Of a DNA stretch of 64,000 nucleotides, positions 1 through 12,614 are shown piece by piece. The stretch comes from FEN-299 sp963717945 (lineage in GTDB: Bacteria > Acidobacteriota > Vicinamibacteria > Vicinamibacterales > Fen-181). Made by a program: the position numbers and the translations under genes. The stretch spans positions 646,549 through 710,548 of the forward strand of contig CAVQXT010000001.1 in assembly GCA_963717945.1 (NCBI GenBank), in the 5' to 3' direction. Numbering within the stretch: the stretch's first letter is position 1; every line of letters begins with the position of its first letter. A model generated the notes under the pieces. The model saw nothing but the letters and a program-made list of their open reading frames with translations. It was not told the DNA's origin and did no database searches.

Positions 1-2
1 TC

Positions 3-356
3 GAGTACTGGCTGCTTCGCCTGCAGGGGGTGTATCCCCCGCACGTCGCGTGCCACCGGTGCGGCACCGCGCTCGACGGCGACGCTGACGGCGCCTGCCT
101 CGAGCCCGGCGCGCACGTGTTCACGTGCCACGGCTGCAGCGGCCGCGACGGCCGGGAAGATCCAGGCGTCACGCTCTCGCAGGGGGCGCTTTCGTTCCTG
201 GCCGCCGCCGAATCGGTGCCCCCGCAGCGGCTGGCGGCCGTGCCGCTCGGCCGGCGCGTCGATCGCGAGCTCGAGGCGGTTCACCGGGCGCTGATGCGCC
301 TGCACCTGGAGAAGGAACTGCGGTCGACGCGGGTCCTGCGCGACCTGCGCCGGTAG
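3..356 (+). CDS. recO: DNA repair protein RecO, C-terminal part (5' end outside window)
   Basis: Only the C-terminal ~117 residues are present; the frame is open to the left edge. RecO helps RecR load RecA onto SSB-coated single-stranded DNA during gap repair. The visible part starts in the helical domain (YWLLRLQGVYP) and keeps the zinc-binding pattern: CHRCG near the beginning and CHGCS about 25 residues later. The stop lies 20 bp before the glyQ start, so recO and glyQS are probably co-transcribed. The family call rests on this Cys4 module and the RecO-glyQS order, which I recall from other bacteria; the N-terminal OB fold cannot be seen. Confidence 0.75.
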   Translation, partial: EYWLLRLQGVYPPHVACHRCGTALDGDADGACLEPGAHVFTCHGCSGRDGREDPGVTLSQGALSFLAAAESVPPQRLAAVPLGRRVDRELEAVHRALMRLHLEKELRSTRVLRDLRR

Positions 357-375
357 CCGGGCCGTGGATGATGGC

Positions 376-1266
<891 letters not shown>

Positions 1267-1292
1267 ATTCGGCAACAGGACGGACGACCATC

Positions 1293-3536
1293 GTGGACCG
1301 TGAGCTGCTGATCGAGATCGGAACCGAGGAACTGCCGGCCTCCTGGCTGCCGGGGCTGACGCGGCAGTTCGGGGACCACCTCACCGCGCGCCTCGGCGCG
1401 CTGCGCGTGCCGCCCGGCGGCCCCGCGGAGACATTCGGCACCCCGCGCCGGCTGACCGCCCGGGTCGCCAGGATGCCCGAGCGGCAGACCGACCTCGAGG
1501 ACCTCATCACCGGTCCCGCGGTGACGGCGGCGTTCAAGCCGGACGGCAGCCCGACGCCGGCGGCGATGGGATTTGCCCGCAAGTGCGGCGTGGAAGTGCC
1601 CGCGCTCGAGCGCGTCGAGACGGCGAAGGGGATCTACCTCGCCCATCGCCGGCAGCAGCGCGGCCACGCCACCGTCGACGTCCTGCCCGGGGCGTTCGGC
1701 GCGGTCCTGCGGGACCTGGCGTTCCCGAAGCAGATGCACTGGGACGCCTGGCTCGACGACGGCCGCGGCGAGCTGACGTTCGGCCGGCCCATCCGCTGGA
1801 TTCTCTTCCTCTACGGCGGCCGCGTCGTCCCCTTCACGATCAACCGCAGCGACGCGGCGCGGTCAAGCCTGGTGCAGGAGGTCCGCTCGGGGGCCATCAC
1901 CTACGGGCATCGCTTCCTGGCGACCAGCGGCCGCGCCGGGCGCGCCATCAAGGTCCGGTCCTTCGACGAATATCGCGCGAGACTGTCCGAGCACTTCGTC
2001 GTGCTCGACAGCGGGGAGCGCCACGACCGGATCGCCCGCGAGCTCGACGCGCACGCGCAGCGGCTGGGCGGGCGGGTGAGCGCCGCGGCGTCCTCGCGCT
2101 CGGGCCTGCTCCAGGAGGTGCCGGACCTGGTGGAGTACCCCACGGTCGTGGCCGGGACGTTCGCGACCGAGTTCCTGTCGCTGCCCGAGGAAGTGCTCAC
2201 CACGACGATGATCCACCACCAGCACTTCTTCCCGGTGGTGAACGCGAGCGGCCACCTGATGCCGGCGTTTCTTGCCGTCACCAACACCGAGGCCGCCGAC
2301 TCGCGCACCATCCCGCGAAACTGCGAGCGGGTGCTGGCGGCCCGGCTGCGCGACGCGCAGTTCTTCTTCGACGCGGACCGGCAGACCCCCCTCGAGCAGC
2401 GGTTGCCGGCGCTGGCGAGCGTGCTGTTCCACAAGAAGCTGGGCAGCTACGGCGCCAAGGCGAACCGGCTCGAGCGCCTGGCCCGGCATTGCGCGGGCGA
2501 CGTCTTCGGCAGGCCCGACCTGGCGGAGGCGGCGGCCGCGGCCGGCAGGCTGGCGAAGGCCGACCTGGTGACCGACATGGTGCGCGAGCTGACCGAGCTC
2601 CAGGGCACGATGGGCGGGATCTACGCTCGCGAGGAAAAGCTCGCCGAACCGGTCTGGCGCGCGATCTACTACCATTACCTGCCGGCCGCTCCGGAGGCGG
2701 ACGCGCCGCCGTCCAGGGCCGACTTGGGGCAGGCCGCCGTCACCTGGGCCGCCGTGTCGGTGGCCGACAAGCTGGATACGCTCGTGGCCTCGTTCGCCGC
2801 GGGCGAGCGGCCGACCGGCACGCGGGATCCGTACGGCCTGCGCCGCCAGGCGCACGGGCTGCTCAAGGTCCTGGTCGATCTGCCGGACCTGACAGGGGTC
2901 GAGGCGCCAGTCAGCCTCGGGGCGCTGCGCCGGGAGGCGCGCGAAGCCCTCGAGGCGTGCGCCGAGCCGGGCGTCAAGCTGCCCGCGGCGACGGCCGAGG
3001 AAGACGGCGACCTGACGACGTTTCTGGCCGAGCGCTTGCGATACCTGTTCCAGCAGCGCGGATTCTCCTACGATGAAGTGAACGCGGTGGCCGGCGCCCG
3101 CCGGAGCTTCGTCGATGACCCCCACGACGCGCGCCTGCGCCTGGAGGCGCTGCAGCGCGGCCGGACCTCGCCGGATTTCGAGGCGCTGGCCGTGGCCTTC
3201 AAGCGGGTCAAGAACCTGTCGCGCGAGCTCGAGGGCGGCCCGGTCGAGACGCTGGACCGGCTTTCCGAGCCGGCCGAGATCGCGCTCGTCGAGGAGTTCC
3301 GCACGCGGGGCGGCCTGGTCAGAGAGGCGGCCGCCCGGCGCGACTACTCGGAAGCGTTCCGGCTGGCGGCCGGGTTCCGCCCCTCGGTGGACCGGTTCTT
3401 CACCGACGTGTTCGTCATGGTGGACGACGCCGCGCTCCGCGGCCAGCGGCTCACGCTGGTCTGGCGTCTCCACGATTTGATACAGGAGCTGGCTGATATC
3501 TCGGAGATCGTTCCTCAAAGCGAGTTGGCGCGCTAG
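1293..3536 (+). CDS. glyS: Glycyl-tRNA synthetase beta subunit
   Basis: Beta subunit of the tetrameric glycyl-tRNA synthetase, which binds and positions the tRNA. The GTG start gives MDRELLIEIGTEELPASW, the standard GlyS opening. Further hallmarks are FGRPIRWI, EVLTTTMIHHQHFFPV and a C-terminal anticodon-binding region beginning around VAVADKLDTLV and RDPYGLRRQA. The 747 residues are somewhat longer than the E. coli protein (about 690). It forms an operon with glyQ and probably with recO. No terminator is evident between glyS and the following ppdK gene. Confidence 0.95.
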   Translation: MDRELLIEIGTEELPASWLPGLTRQFGDHLTARLGALRVPPGGPAETFGTPRRLTARVARMPERQTDLEDLITGPAVTAAFKPDGSPTPAAMGFARKCGVEVPALERVETAKGIYLAHRRQQRGHATVDVLPGAFGAVLRDLAFPKQMHWDAWLDDGRGELTFGRPIRWILFLYGGRVVPFTINRSDAARSSLVQEVRSGAITYGHRFLATSGRAGRAIKVRSFDEYRARLSEHFVVLDSGERHDRIARELDAHAQRLGGRVSAAASSRSGLLQEVPDLVEYPTVVAGTFATEFLSLPEEVLTTTMIHHQHFFPVVNASGHLMPAFLAVTNTEAADSRTIPRNCERVLAARLRDAQFFFDADRQTPLEQRLPALASVLFHKKLGSYGAKANRLERLARHCAGDVFGRPDLAEAAAAAGRLAKADLVTDMVRELTELQGTMGGIYAREEKLAEPVWRAIYYHYLPAAPEADAPPSRADLGQAAVTWAAVSVADKLDTLVASFAAGERPTGTRDPYGLRRQAHGLLKVLVDLPDLTGVEAPVSLGALRREAREALEACAEPGVKLPAATAEEDGDLTTFLAERLRYLFQQRGFSYDEVNAVAGARRSFVDDPHDARLRLEALQRGRTSPDFEALAVAFKRVKNLSRELEGGPVETLDRLSEPAEIALVEEFRTRGGLVREAAARRDYSEAFRLAAGFRPSVDRFFTDVFVMVDDAALRGQRLTLVWRLHDLIQELADISEIVPQSELAR

Positions 3537-3579
3537 TCCAACTCTTTCCTCATCCATCATCAACGGAGTCATCAGACAC

Positions 3580-6378
<2,799 letters not shown>

Positions 6379-6380
6379 GG

Positions 6381-6415
6381 GGCTACTGGCTACTGGCTAC
6401 TGGCCACAGGCCAGC
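6381..6415 (+). repeat. Heptanucleotide tandem repeat after ppdK
   Basis: Five consecutive 7-bp units begin 2 bp after the ppdK stop: GGCTACT three times, then GGCCACA and GGCCAGC. The 7-bp period matches arrays after other genes in this window although the unit sequence differs. Confidence 0.8.
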
Positions 6416-6423
6416 CCACTGAC

Positions 6424-6452
6424 GGGCCAGGGAGCACCACGCTTCCTGGCCC
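6424..6452 (+). terminator. Hairpin downstream of ppdK
   Basis: A 12-bp stem (GGGCCAGGGAGC pairing with GCTTCCTGGCCC, one G-U pair) closes a 5-nt loop ACCAC. No T-tract follows, so it may protect the 3' end or be a repeat rather than an intrinsic terminator. Confidence 0.5.
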
Positions 6453-6503
6453 GATGTGGTTTCTGGCATGATCACGCACTGAACGGCGTAACAGGGTGAC
6501 AAG

Positions 6504-6542
6504 GCCCGTAGCCCGTGGCCTGTAGCCTGCGGCCCTAGCCCG
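6504..6542 (+). repeat. Heptanucleotide repeat upstream of mutL
   Basis: Five degenerate 7-bp units (GCCCGTA, GCCCGTG, GCCTGTA, GCCTGCG, GCCCTAG) end about 15 bp before the mutL start. Together with the array after ppdK they occupy much of the ppdK-mutL gap. Confidence 0.7.
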
Positions 6543-6555
6543 TCTCAACTTTGCC

Positions 6556-8376
6556 ATGTCCAAAGTCCACCGCCTCTCCCCCGAACTCGCCAACCAGATC
6601 GCCGCCGGCGAGGTCGTCGAGCGCCCGGCGTCGGTGGTCAAAGAGCTGGTCGAGAACGCGATCGACGCGGGCGCGACGCGCGTGGCGGTGACGTGCGAGC
6701 TCGGCGGCAAGAAGCTCATCCGCGTCGAAGACGACGGGATCGGCATGGATGCCGACGACGCGCAGCTCGCGCTCGACCGGCACGCGACGAGCAAGATCTC
6801 GACGTCCGAGGACCTCGAGGGGATCGTGACGCACGGGTTCCGCGGCGAAGCCCTGCCCAGCATCGCGTCGGTGTCGCACCTCGTGCTCAGGTCGCGGCCG
6901 GCCGACGCGTCGAGCGGCACGGAGATCAGGGTCAGCGGCGGCACGCTGTCGTCGGTGCGCGAGGTCGGGGCGCCGCAGGGCACGACCGTCGAGGTGGCGG
7001 ACCTGTTCTACAACCTGCCGGCCAGGCGGAAATTCCTCAAGTCCGACGGCGCGGAGTCGGCCCAGATCTCGCGGATGGTCACGCAGCTGGCGCTGGCGTA
7101 CCCGGGCATCGGGTTCGCGCTGACCAGCGCCGGCCGGCGCGTCCTGGAATGCCCGCCGGTTCAGACGCTCGCCGACCGGTTCTATCAGCTCTACGGCGAG
7201 CGGGAGGACCTGGTCGAGGTGGGGAAGCAGGCGTCCGGCATCCGGGTGTCCGGCCTGATCGCGGCGCTGGCCGAGCAGGGGCCGCGGCGCGGGCCGCAGA
7301 ACATCTTCGTCAACCGCCGGATCGTCAAGGACAAGACCGTGGCGCACGCCATCATCGAGGCCTACAGCGTGGCCTCGGTGAAAGAGCGAAGCCCGGAGGT
7401 CCACCTGTTCATCGAGATGGCGCCCGACCAGGTGGACGTCAACGTCCACCCGACCAAGGCGGAGGTCCGCTTCCGGAACCAGTCCTCGGTGCACGAAGTG
7501 GTGCGGAGGGCCATCGGCGCCGCCCTCGGGCAGGGGCCGGCGCCCGAGCTGCAGCTCACGCGGGAGTCGGTCCCGCCGGCGCAGCCGGTTTCCCTGTCGT
7601 TCCCGGGCTTGCTCGGCGGCATCTACCCCAATCGTTGGGCGCCGATCCCGGGCCAGGCGGGCGCCGTCCCGGTGCCGGGCTGGTCGGTTCGTCCCGCCGC
7701 TTCGCCGGATGTAGCGGGAGGCCCGTCGGCCGCCGGCGCGGCGGACGCGGCGCCGGGCGACAGCGCGCCGCTCGAGGGCCCGGTCGCCGCGCTCGGCGTC
7801 CGGCCGATGATCCCGCTCGGCCAGTTTCGCGACACGTTCATCATCGCCATCGACGACGAAGGGATCGCGGTGATCGATCAGCACGTCGCGCACGAGCGCG
7901 TGCTGTTCGAGCGCGTGATGCAGCGGCTGACCGACGGGCGGCTCGAGAGCCAGCTCCTGCTCGAGCCGCTGGTCGTCGAGCTGTCGGCCAGCGGGTGCGA
8001 GGTCATGCTGCGGCGGGCCGACGAGCTGCGGCGGTTCGGGTTCGACGTCGCGGACTTCGGCGCCCACAGCGTCCGGGTCGCCGCCGTGCCGGCGCTGCTG
8101 ACGCCGGGCGAGAGCGTGGCGGCGGTGCGCGCCCTGGCCGACGACCTCGACGGGCTCGACCGTGGGGCGAGCGTCGAAGAGGCGCTGAAACGGATTGCCG
8201 CGACCACCGCGTGTCACGCCGCCGTCAAGGCCAACGCGCCGCTGACGCACGAGCAGATGGCGCACATTCTCGAAGAGCTGCGCCGCACGGCGTACTCCAC
8301 CGTCTGCCCGCACGGAAGGCCGGTCCTGCTGAGGCTGACGCGGAGGGAGATCGAGAAGAACTTTCAGAGGATCTGA
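6556..8376 (+). CDS. mutL: DNA mismatch repair protein MutL
   Basis: Mismatch-repair coordinator, an ATP-dependent clamp that links MutS recognition to strand incision. The GHKL ATPase motifs are intact at the N-terminus: ELVENAIDAGA, DDGIGM, and THGFRGEALPSI. The C-terminal dimerisation domain holds DQHVAHERVLFE, which fits the metal-binding endonuclease motif DQHA(x)2E(x)4E with Val for Ala, plus ATTACHAA and CPHGRP. The protein therefore looks like the nicking type found in organisms without MutH. The 606 residues include a Pro/Ala-rich linker around residues 350-410. It converges on rarA. Confidence 0.95.
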   Translation: MSKVHRLSPELANQIAAGEVVERPASVVKELVENAIDAGATRVAVTCELGGKKLIRVEDDGIGMDADDAQLALDRHATSKISTSEDLEGIVTHGFRGEALPSIASVSHLVLRSRPADASSGTEIRVSGGTLSSVREVGAPQGTTVEVADLFYNLPARRKFLKSDGAESAQISRMVTQLALAYPGIGFALTSAGRRVLECPPVQTLADRFYQLYGEREDLVEVGKQASGIRVSGLIAALAEQGPRRGPQNIFVNRRIVKDKTVAHAIIEAYSVASVKERSPEVHLFIEMAPDQVDVNVHPTKAEVRFRNQSSVHEVVRRAIGAALGQGPAPELQLTRESVPPAQPVSLSFPGLLGGIYPNRWAPIPGQAGAVPVPGWSVRPAASPDVAGGPSAAGAADAAPGDSAPLEGPVAALGVRPMIPLGQFRDTFIIAIDDEGIAVIDQHVAHERVLFERVMQRLTDGRLESQLLLEPLVVELSASGCEVMLRRADELRRFGFDVADFGAHSVRVAAVPALLTPGESVAAVRALADDLDGLDRGASVEEALKRIAATTACHAAVKANAPLTHEQMAHILEELRRTAYSTVCPHGRPVLLRLTRREIEKNFQRI

Positions 8377-8393
8377 CAGGGGTAGTAGTTGGT

Positions 8394-8482
8394 GTCAGTT
8401 GTCAGTTGCCCGTTTCCGGTGGTCAGTCAGTCACGCGTGACACACTGACAACTGGCCACTGACAACTGGCCACTACGACTGG
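8394..8482. repeat. Inverted pair of heptamer arrays between mutL and rarA
   Basis: GTCAGTT occurs twice at 8394-8407. Its reverse complement lies within the second array at 8444-8478, where ACTGACA and ACTGGCC alternate. The two arrays flank a perfect 10-bp palindrome TCACGCGTGA (8431-8440), so the convergent gap can fold into a long hairpin on either strand. The right array runs into the last codons of rarA. Confidence 0.75.
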
Positions 8483-9837
8483 CCAGCGCCCCTTCTTCGC
8501 TTCTCCTTGATCACCTCCCACCCGTCCAGCCTTCGCTTGATTTCCTTCTCGAATCCGCGCTCGGTGGGGTGGTAGTAACGCCGGCCGCGCAGCCGCTCGG
8601 GCAGGCAGTCCATCGGCGTCACGGCCTCGGGCTCCTTGTGGGCGTAGCGATAGCCTTTGCCGTAGTCGAGCTCCTTCATCAGCCTGGTGGGCGCGTTCCG
8701 CAGCTGGAGCGGCACCGGCTCGGCCACGTCGTGGAGCGCGTCGCCGGCCGCCTGCGCGTAGCCGACGTAGAGCGCGTTGCTCTTGGGCGCCGTGGACAGG
8801 TAGACCACGGCCTGGGCGAGGGCGTTGTTCCCTTCGGGCATGCCGATGAAGTGCACGGCGTCCTTCACGGCGACGGTGACCACCAGGGCCTGCGGGTCGG
8901 CGATGCCCACGTCCTCGGAGGCGAACCGGACGAGCCGCCGGGCGATGTAGAGCGGGTCCTCGCCGGCCTCCACCATGCGGGCCAGCCAGTAGAGCGCGGC
9001 GTCCGGATCGCTGTTGCGCATCGACTTGTGCAGGGCCGAGATGAGGTTGTAATGCTCCTCGCCGGCCTTGTCGTAAAGGAGCATCCGGCGCTGCGCCACC
9101 AGCTCCACAAACGCGGTGTCCACGCGCCGGCGCCCGCTGCCGGCGTCGGAGGGCGCCGCGAGGACCGCGGCCTCGAGCACGTTCAGCGCCGTCCGGGCGT
9201 CGCCGCTGGCCAGCGTGGCGACGGCCTCGAGCGCGGCCGGCTCCACGTCCACCTCTTCCGCGCCCAGCCCCCGCTCGGGGTCCGCCAGCGCGCGGCGCAG
9301 GATGTCGAGCGTGGCCTCGAACGTCAGCGGCGCGAGCACGTAGACCTGCGACCTCGACAGGAGGGCCGAGTTCACCTCGAACGAGGGATTTTCGGTCGTG
9401 GCGCCGATGAGCACGATGTCCCCGGCTTCGACGCGCGGCAGGAAGGCGTCCTGCTGCGCCTTGTTGAACCGGTGGATTTCGTCGACGAACACGATCGTGC
9501 GCCGTCCCATCTGCCGCCGGGCCTGTTCGGCTTCGGCCATGACGGCCTTGATCTCCTTGATGCCGGCCAGCACGGCGCTGAAGGAGATGAAGTGGGCCCG
9601 CGTGACGTGCGCGATGAGGCGCGCGAGCGTCGTCTTGCCGGTGCCCGGCGGGCCCCAGAGGATGATCGACTGCAGCAGGTCGCGTTCGATGGCCACCCGG
9701 AGCGGGCGGCCTGGCGCCAGGAGGCTGTCCTGGCCGACGAGCTCCTCGAACGTGCGCGGCCGCATGCGGTCGGCGAGCGGCGCAGCGGGGCGGGCCGTCG
9801 TCCGGTCGTCGTCGGTGAAGAGGTCGGGGGTGCTCAT
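8473..9837 (-). CDS. rarA: Replication-associated recombination protein A (AAA+ ATPase)
   Basis: RarA/MgsA acts at stalled replication forks, is related to clamp-loader ATPases and interacts with SSB. Motifs are Walker A GPPGTGKTT, Walker B VFVDEIHRFNKAQQDAFLP, sensor GATTENPSFEVNSALLSR, and the C-terminal tetramerisation region ending in DYGKGYRYAHKEPEAV and PERLRGRRYYHPTERGFE. I start at the ATG giving MSTPDLFTDD (454 residues), which leaves a ~107-bp divergent promoter gap before the next gene. An in-frame start 72 bp upstream would add only an unconserved tail. It is convergent with mutL. Confidence 0.93.
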   Translation of the reverse strand: MSTPDLFTDDDRTTARPAAPLADRMRPRTFEELVGQDSLLAPGRPLRVAIERDLLQSIILWGPPGTGKTTLARLIAHVTRAHFISFSAVLAGIKEIKAVMAEAEQARRQMGRRTIVFVDEIHRFNKAQQDAFLPRVEAGDIVLIGATTENPSFEVNSALLSRSQVYVLAPLTFEATLDILRRALADPERGLGAEEVDVEPAALEAVATLASGDARTALNVLEAAVLAAPSDAGSGRRRVDTAFVELVAQRRMLLYDKAGEEHYNLISALHKSMRNSDPDAALYWLARMVEAGEDPLYIARRLVRFASEDVGIADPQALVVTVAVKDAVHFIGMPEGNNALAQAVVYLSTAPKSNALYVGYAQAAGDALHDVAEPVPLQLRNAPTRLMKELDYGKGYRYAHKEPEAVTPMDCLPERLRGRRYYHPTERGFEKEIKRRLDGWEVIKEKRRRGAGQS

Positions 9838-9895
9838 CCGCGTTCTCAGCATAGCAGACGGGCCTGGCGGCGTCGCCTGCGGGGCGGGGGCACGG

Positions 9896-9901
9896 TATAC
9901 T
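9896..9901 (+). promoter_or_regulatory. Candidate -10 element for the VWFA gene
   Basis: TATACT sits about 44 bp before the GTG start at 9945 in the rarA/VWFA divergent gap. No convincing -35 box lies 17 bp upstream, so this is only a suggestion. Confidence 0.35.
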
Positions 9902-9944
9902 GACGCCACCGGCGCTCGTCCGCGCCGGCACCCCGGAGGACTCC

Positions 9945-11684
9945 GTGCCCAGACTGCGAGTGGCGCTCGCCGCCCCCGTGCTCGTCTACGCCGTGCTGGC
10001 CACGGTGACGCCCGGGCGGTTGTCGGCCCAGGTACCGGCGTTCCGCGCCGGCGTCGAAGTCGTGCTCATCGACGTCAGCGTCGTCGATCGGTCCGCATTC
10101 CCGGTGAGCGATCTGACGCCGGCCGAGTTCAGCGTGACCGTGGACGGCAAGCCGCGGAAGATCGTCTCGGCGCAGTTCCTCTCGCACCGCGCCCCCGGCA
10201 TCGACGAGATCCTGCGCGTCGAGCGGGGCGAGCCGCGGCCCGAGGTCATCGCGCCGGGCCGCGTCGGCGCCGGGCGGGACGTGATTATCGGCGTGGACGA
10301 AGACAGCCTCGGGCCCGACGATGGCGAGCTGGCCAAGCGCGCGATCGGCCGGTTCCTCGACCAGTTGCTGCCCACCGACCGCGTGGCCCTCGTGACGCTG
10401 CCGCGCCTGCCGGCTCGCGTCGGCCTCACCAGCAACCGCAGGGACCTGTTCGACGCGCTGTCGCTCCTCAGCCCGGCCTTCGTCCCCTGGCCGCACACCG
10501 ACTACCGGATCGGCCTCTCCGAGGCCTACGATATTTCGAGGCGGGACGGCATGACCGCGACCGATGTCGTCCAGCGGGAGTGCATCGACAAGCTCACGAA
10601 CCAGTCGTCCCGGGTCGATCCGGTCAACAGCGCGGCCATCGAGGCTTGCCGCGCGAACGTGCTGGTCCAGGCGAACCAGATGGCGCTGGTGGGCCGCGAT
10701 CGGGCGCAGCGCTCGCTCGACGCCCTGCGTCACCTCGCCGGCCTCCTCTCGTCGATTCCGAGGCCCAAGACCCTGGTGCTGGTCAGCGGCGGGTTTCCGC
10801 CGCCGGTCAATCCCAGCGAGTTCACGCCGGTGGCCCTGGCCCTGGCCGCCGCGCAGGTGAATCTCTACACGCTCTTCGTGGAGAAGTACCAGTTCGACAA
10901 TGCGGCCATCCAGCCGTCACCGACCGCCTCCGCCGACGAGGCGCTGGTGCGGTTCGGCATCGAGAACATGACGGCCTCGGCCGGGGGGACGCTGTTGCTG
11001 GCGACGGGGGAGCTCGAGCCGTGGTTCGACCGCGTGTCGCGCGAGCTGGCGGGCTCGTACCTGATTGGCGTCGAAGTGGAGCCCGCCGACCGCGACGGCC
11101 ACCCGCACCGGGTGGATGTCCACGTGAGCCGGGACGGTCTGTCGGTCCGGGCGCGCAAGCAGTACGTCATCGGGCCGGCGAGCCGGCCGGCCGAGCCGGC
11201 GGGGGCGCCACCCGAAGCGGCCGGGGCCGCGACCGGCGAGACGAGCCGGCCGGGGCCGGCGGCCGGGTTCAGCGAGCTGTCGTACAACCGGATCCTGACG
11301 GCGGCCCGCGAACTCGAAGGCACCGGCGACATTTACATCACGCTCAAGGCCACCCTCGTCGGGGCAAAGGGCTCCGCCGGCCGCGAGGTGCTGGTGGAAG
11401 CGAAGATCGATCCGCGCAGCGTGTCGTTCGTGCCCGCCGACGGGCGCCGCGTGGCCCACCTCGGGATTGCCGTCTTCTGCGGCGGCGCCAAGCGCGCCGT
11501 CGTGGGCCAGTTGTGGCAGGACGTCAATTTCGCGCTCCGGGAAGACACGTTCGCGAGCTACGCCGGCGAAGGCGTTCCGTACACGGCCAGGGTCGCCGTG
11601 GCCGGAGACCCCAGGGACGTGAAGGTCGTCATCTACGATTACCGGTCCGACCTGCTCGGGGCGATGACGGCGAAGATCAAGTAG
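9945..11684 (+). CDS. Secreted VWFA-related Acidobacterial domain protein
   Basis: Predicted exported protein of 579 residues. A hydrophobic signal segment (LRVALAAPVLVYAVLATV) is followed by the family opening FRAGVEVVLIDVSVVDRSAFPVSDLTPAEFSVTVDGKPRKI, which is the pattern of TIGR03436 VWFA-related domains abundant in Acidobacteria. The VWA fold covers about residues 100-400; the first metal-site motif is degenerate (VDEDS instead of DxSxS). A Pro/Ala/Gly linker near residues 415-440 leads to a C-terminal beta-rich domain. The GTG start has a GGAGGA Shine-Dalgarno 4 bp upstream. Its function is unknown; the family is thought to act outside the cytoplasm in protein binding. Confidence 0.8.
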   Translation: MPRLRVALAAPVLVYAVLATVTPGRLSAQVPAFRAGVEVVLIDVSVVDRSAFPVSDLTPAEFSVTVDGKPRKIVSAQFLSHRAPGIDEILRVERGEPRPEVIAPGRVGAGRDVIIGVDEDSLGPDDGELAKRAIGRFLDQLLPTDRVALVTLPRLPARVGLTSNRRDLFDALSLLSPAFVPWPHTDYRIGLSEAYDISRRDGMTATDVVQRECIDKLTNQSSRVDPVNSAAIEACRANVLVQANQMALVGRDRAQRSLDALRHLAGLLSSIPRPKTLVLVSGGFPPPVNPSEFTPVALALAAAQVNLYTLFVEKYQFDNAAIQPSPTASADEALVRFGIENMTASAGGTLLLATGELEPWFDRVSRELAGSYLIGVEVEPADRDGHPHRVDVHVSRDGLSVRARKQYVIGPASRPAEPAGAPPEAAGAATGETSRPGPAAGFSELSYNRILTAARELEGTGDIYITLKATLVGAKGSAGREVLVEAKIDPRSVSFVPADGRRVAHLGIAVFCGGAKRAVVGQLWQDVNFALREDTFASYAGEGVPYTARVAVAGDPRDVKVVIYDYRSDLLGAMTAKIK

Positions 11685-12474
11685 CGCGGCGCTGACGGGC
11701 GGCCTCGTAGACGAGCAGCGCCGCCGACACGGCGACGTTCAGCGACTCGACCGGGGCGCGCATCGGGATCGAGACGCGCGCGTCGGCGGCGCGCAGGATC
11801 TCGTCGGCGAGCCCCGATCCCTCGCCTCCAAACAGCAGCAGCGTCGGCGGACGAAGGTCGAGCGATTCGGGAACCGCTCCGCCTCTCGGCACGGTGGCGA
11901 GGATGCGAAGGCCGGCCGTCCGCGCCGCGGCCAGCACCTCGCCGGGCGTCACCCCGCCGAGCACCGGCAGCCGCAGGACGCTGCCCATCGACCCTCTCAG
12001 CGCCTTCCAGCCGAACGGGTCCGCGCTCGCGCCGCAGAAGGCGGCGCCGGTGGCCCCGCCGGCCTCCGCCGCGCGCACGACCGCTCCGACGTTGCCCGGC
12101 TCCTGCACGTCCACGGCGGCGACGACGAGCGCCGGAGACGCGGCCAACACCCGGTCCAGCGACGCGTCGGGACGGTGCGCGATCGCGACGACGCCGGAGG
12201 GGCTCGAGACCGGACTCATCATTGCCATCATCGGCTCGGACACCTCGACCAGGTCGGCCGAGGTGGCCGTCAGGCGTTCGAGGAGCCGCGCGCCCTCCGG
12301 GCTCGACCCCGCGCGGGCGGTGAAGGCGACGGTGTCGAGCGGGAGGCCGGCGGCGAGGGCGTCGACGACCAGGTGCGCGCCGTCGAGCAGCAGCCGGGGG
12401 TCCCGGGCACGGGCGCGGGCGAGAGCGCGGCAGGTCGCCACCAGGGGGTGATGCCGGCTCGAGAGTGACCGCAT
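11677..12474 (-). CDS. TrmH/SpoU-family RNA 2'-O-methyltransferase
   Basis: SPOUT methyltransferase that probably methylates a ribose 2'-OH of rRNA or tRNA using SAM. After a short substrate-binding domain (SRHHPLVATCRAL), the knotted fold shows QEPGNVGAVVRAAEAGG (motif 1), LLLFGGEGSGL (motif 2) and IPMRAPVESLNVAVSAALLVYEA (motif 3, with the conserved ESLNV and S/N residues). I use the ATG giving MRSLSSRHHPLV (265 residues), preceded by GGGTGA; ATG codons 12 and 15 bp upstream are possible. It overlaps the 3' end of the convergent VWFA gene by 8 bp. The exact target nucleotide cannot be read from sequence. Confidence 0.85.
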   Translation of the reverse strand: MRSLSSRHHPLVATCRALARARARDPRLLLDGAHLVVDALAAGLPLDTVAFTARAGSSPEGARLLERLTATSADLVEVSEPMMAMMSPVSSPSGVVAIAHRPDASLDRVLAASPALVVAAVDVQEPGNVGAVVRAAEAGGATGAAFCGASADPFGWKALRGSMGSVLRLPVLGGVTPGEVLAAARTAGLRILATVPRGGAVPESLDLRPPTLLLFGGEGSGLADEILRAADARVSIPMRAPVESLNVAVSAALLVYEAARQRRAT

Positions 12475-12510
12475 GGCGTCACCCATCATAGCCGGAGACC
12501 GCGAGCCGTA

Positions 12511-12519
12511 TGCTAGAAT
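12511..12519 (+). promoter_or_regulatory. Candidate extended -10 promoter for greA
   Basis: TGCTAGAAT fits an extended -10 element (TGnTAnAAT) in the gap between the divergent methyltransferase and greA. A start near 12526 would give a leader of roughly 90 nt before the greA ATG. There is no recognisable -35 box. Confidence 0.45.
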
Positions 12520-12614
12520 CGCGAGGAATCGCGGGGCCAGTACGAGGTCGGGCGCCGGGGCGGGATGGGCCTGCCCGCGCGCAGCCCGGGGCGCGGAGAA
12601 CGGAACGCTGTCGG

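Noticed and set aside
9838..9909. Upstream extension of rarA by 24 codons.
   Set aside because: The added residues are unconserved Ala/Pro/Arg, and the longer form would leave only 35 bp to the divergent gene.
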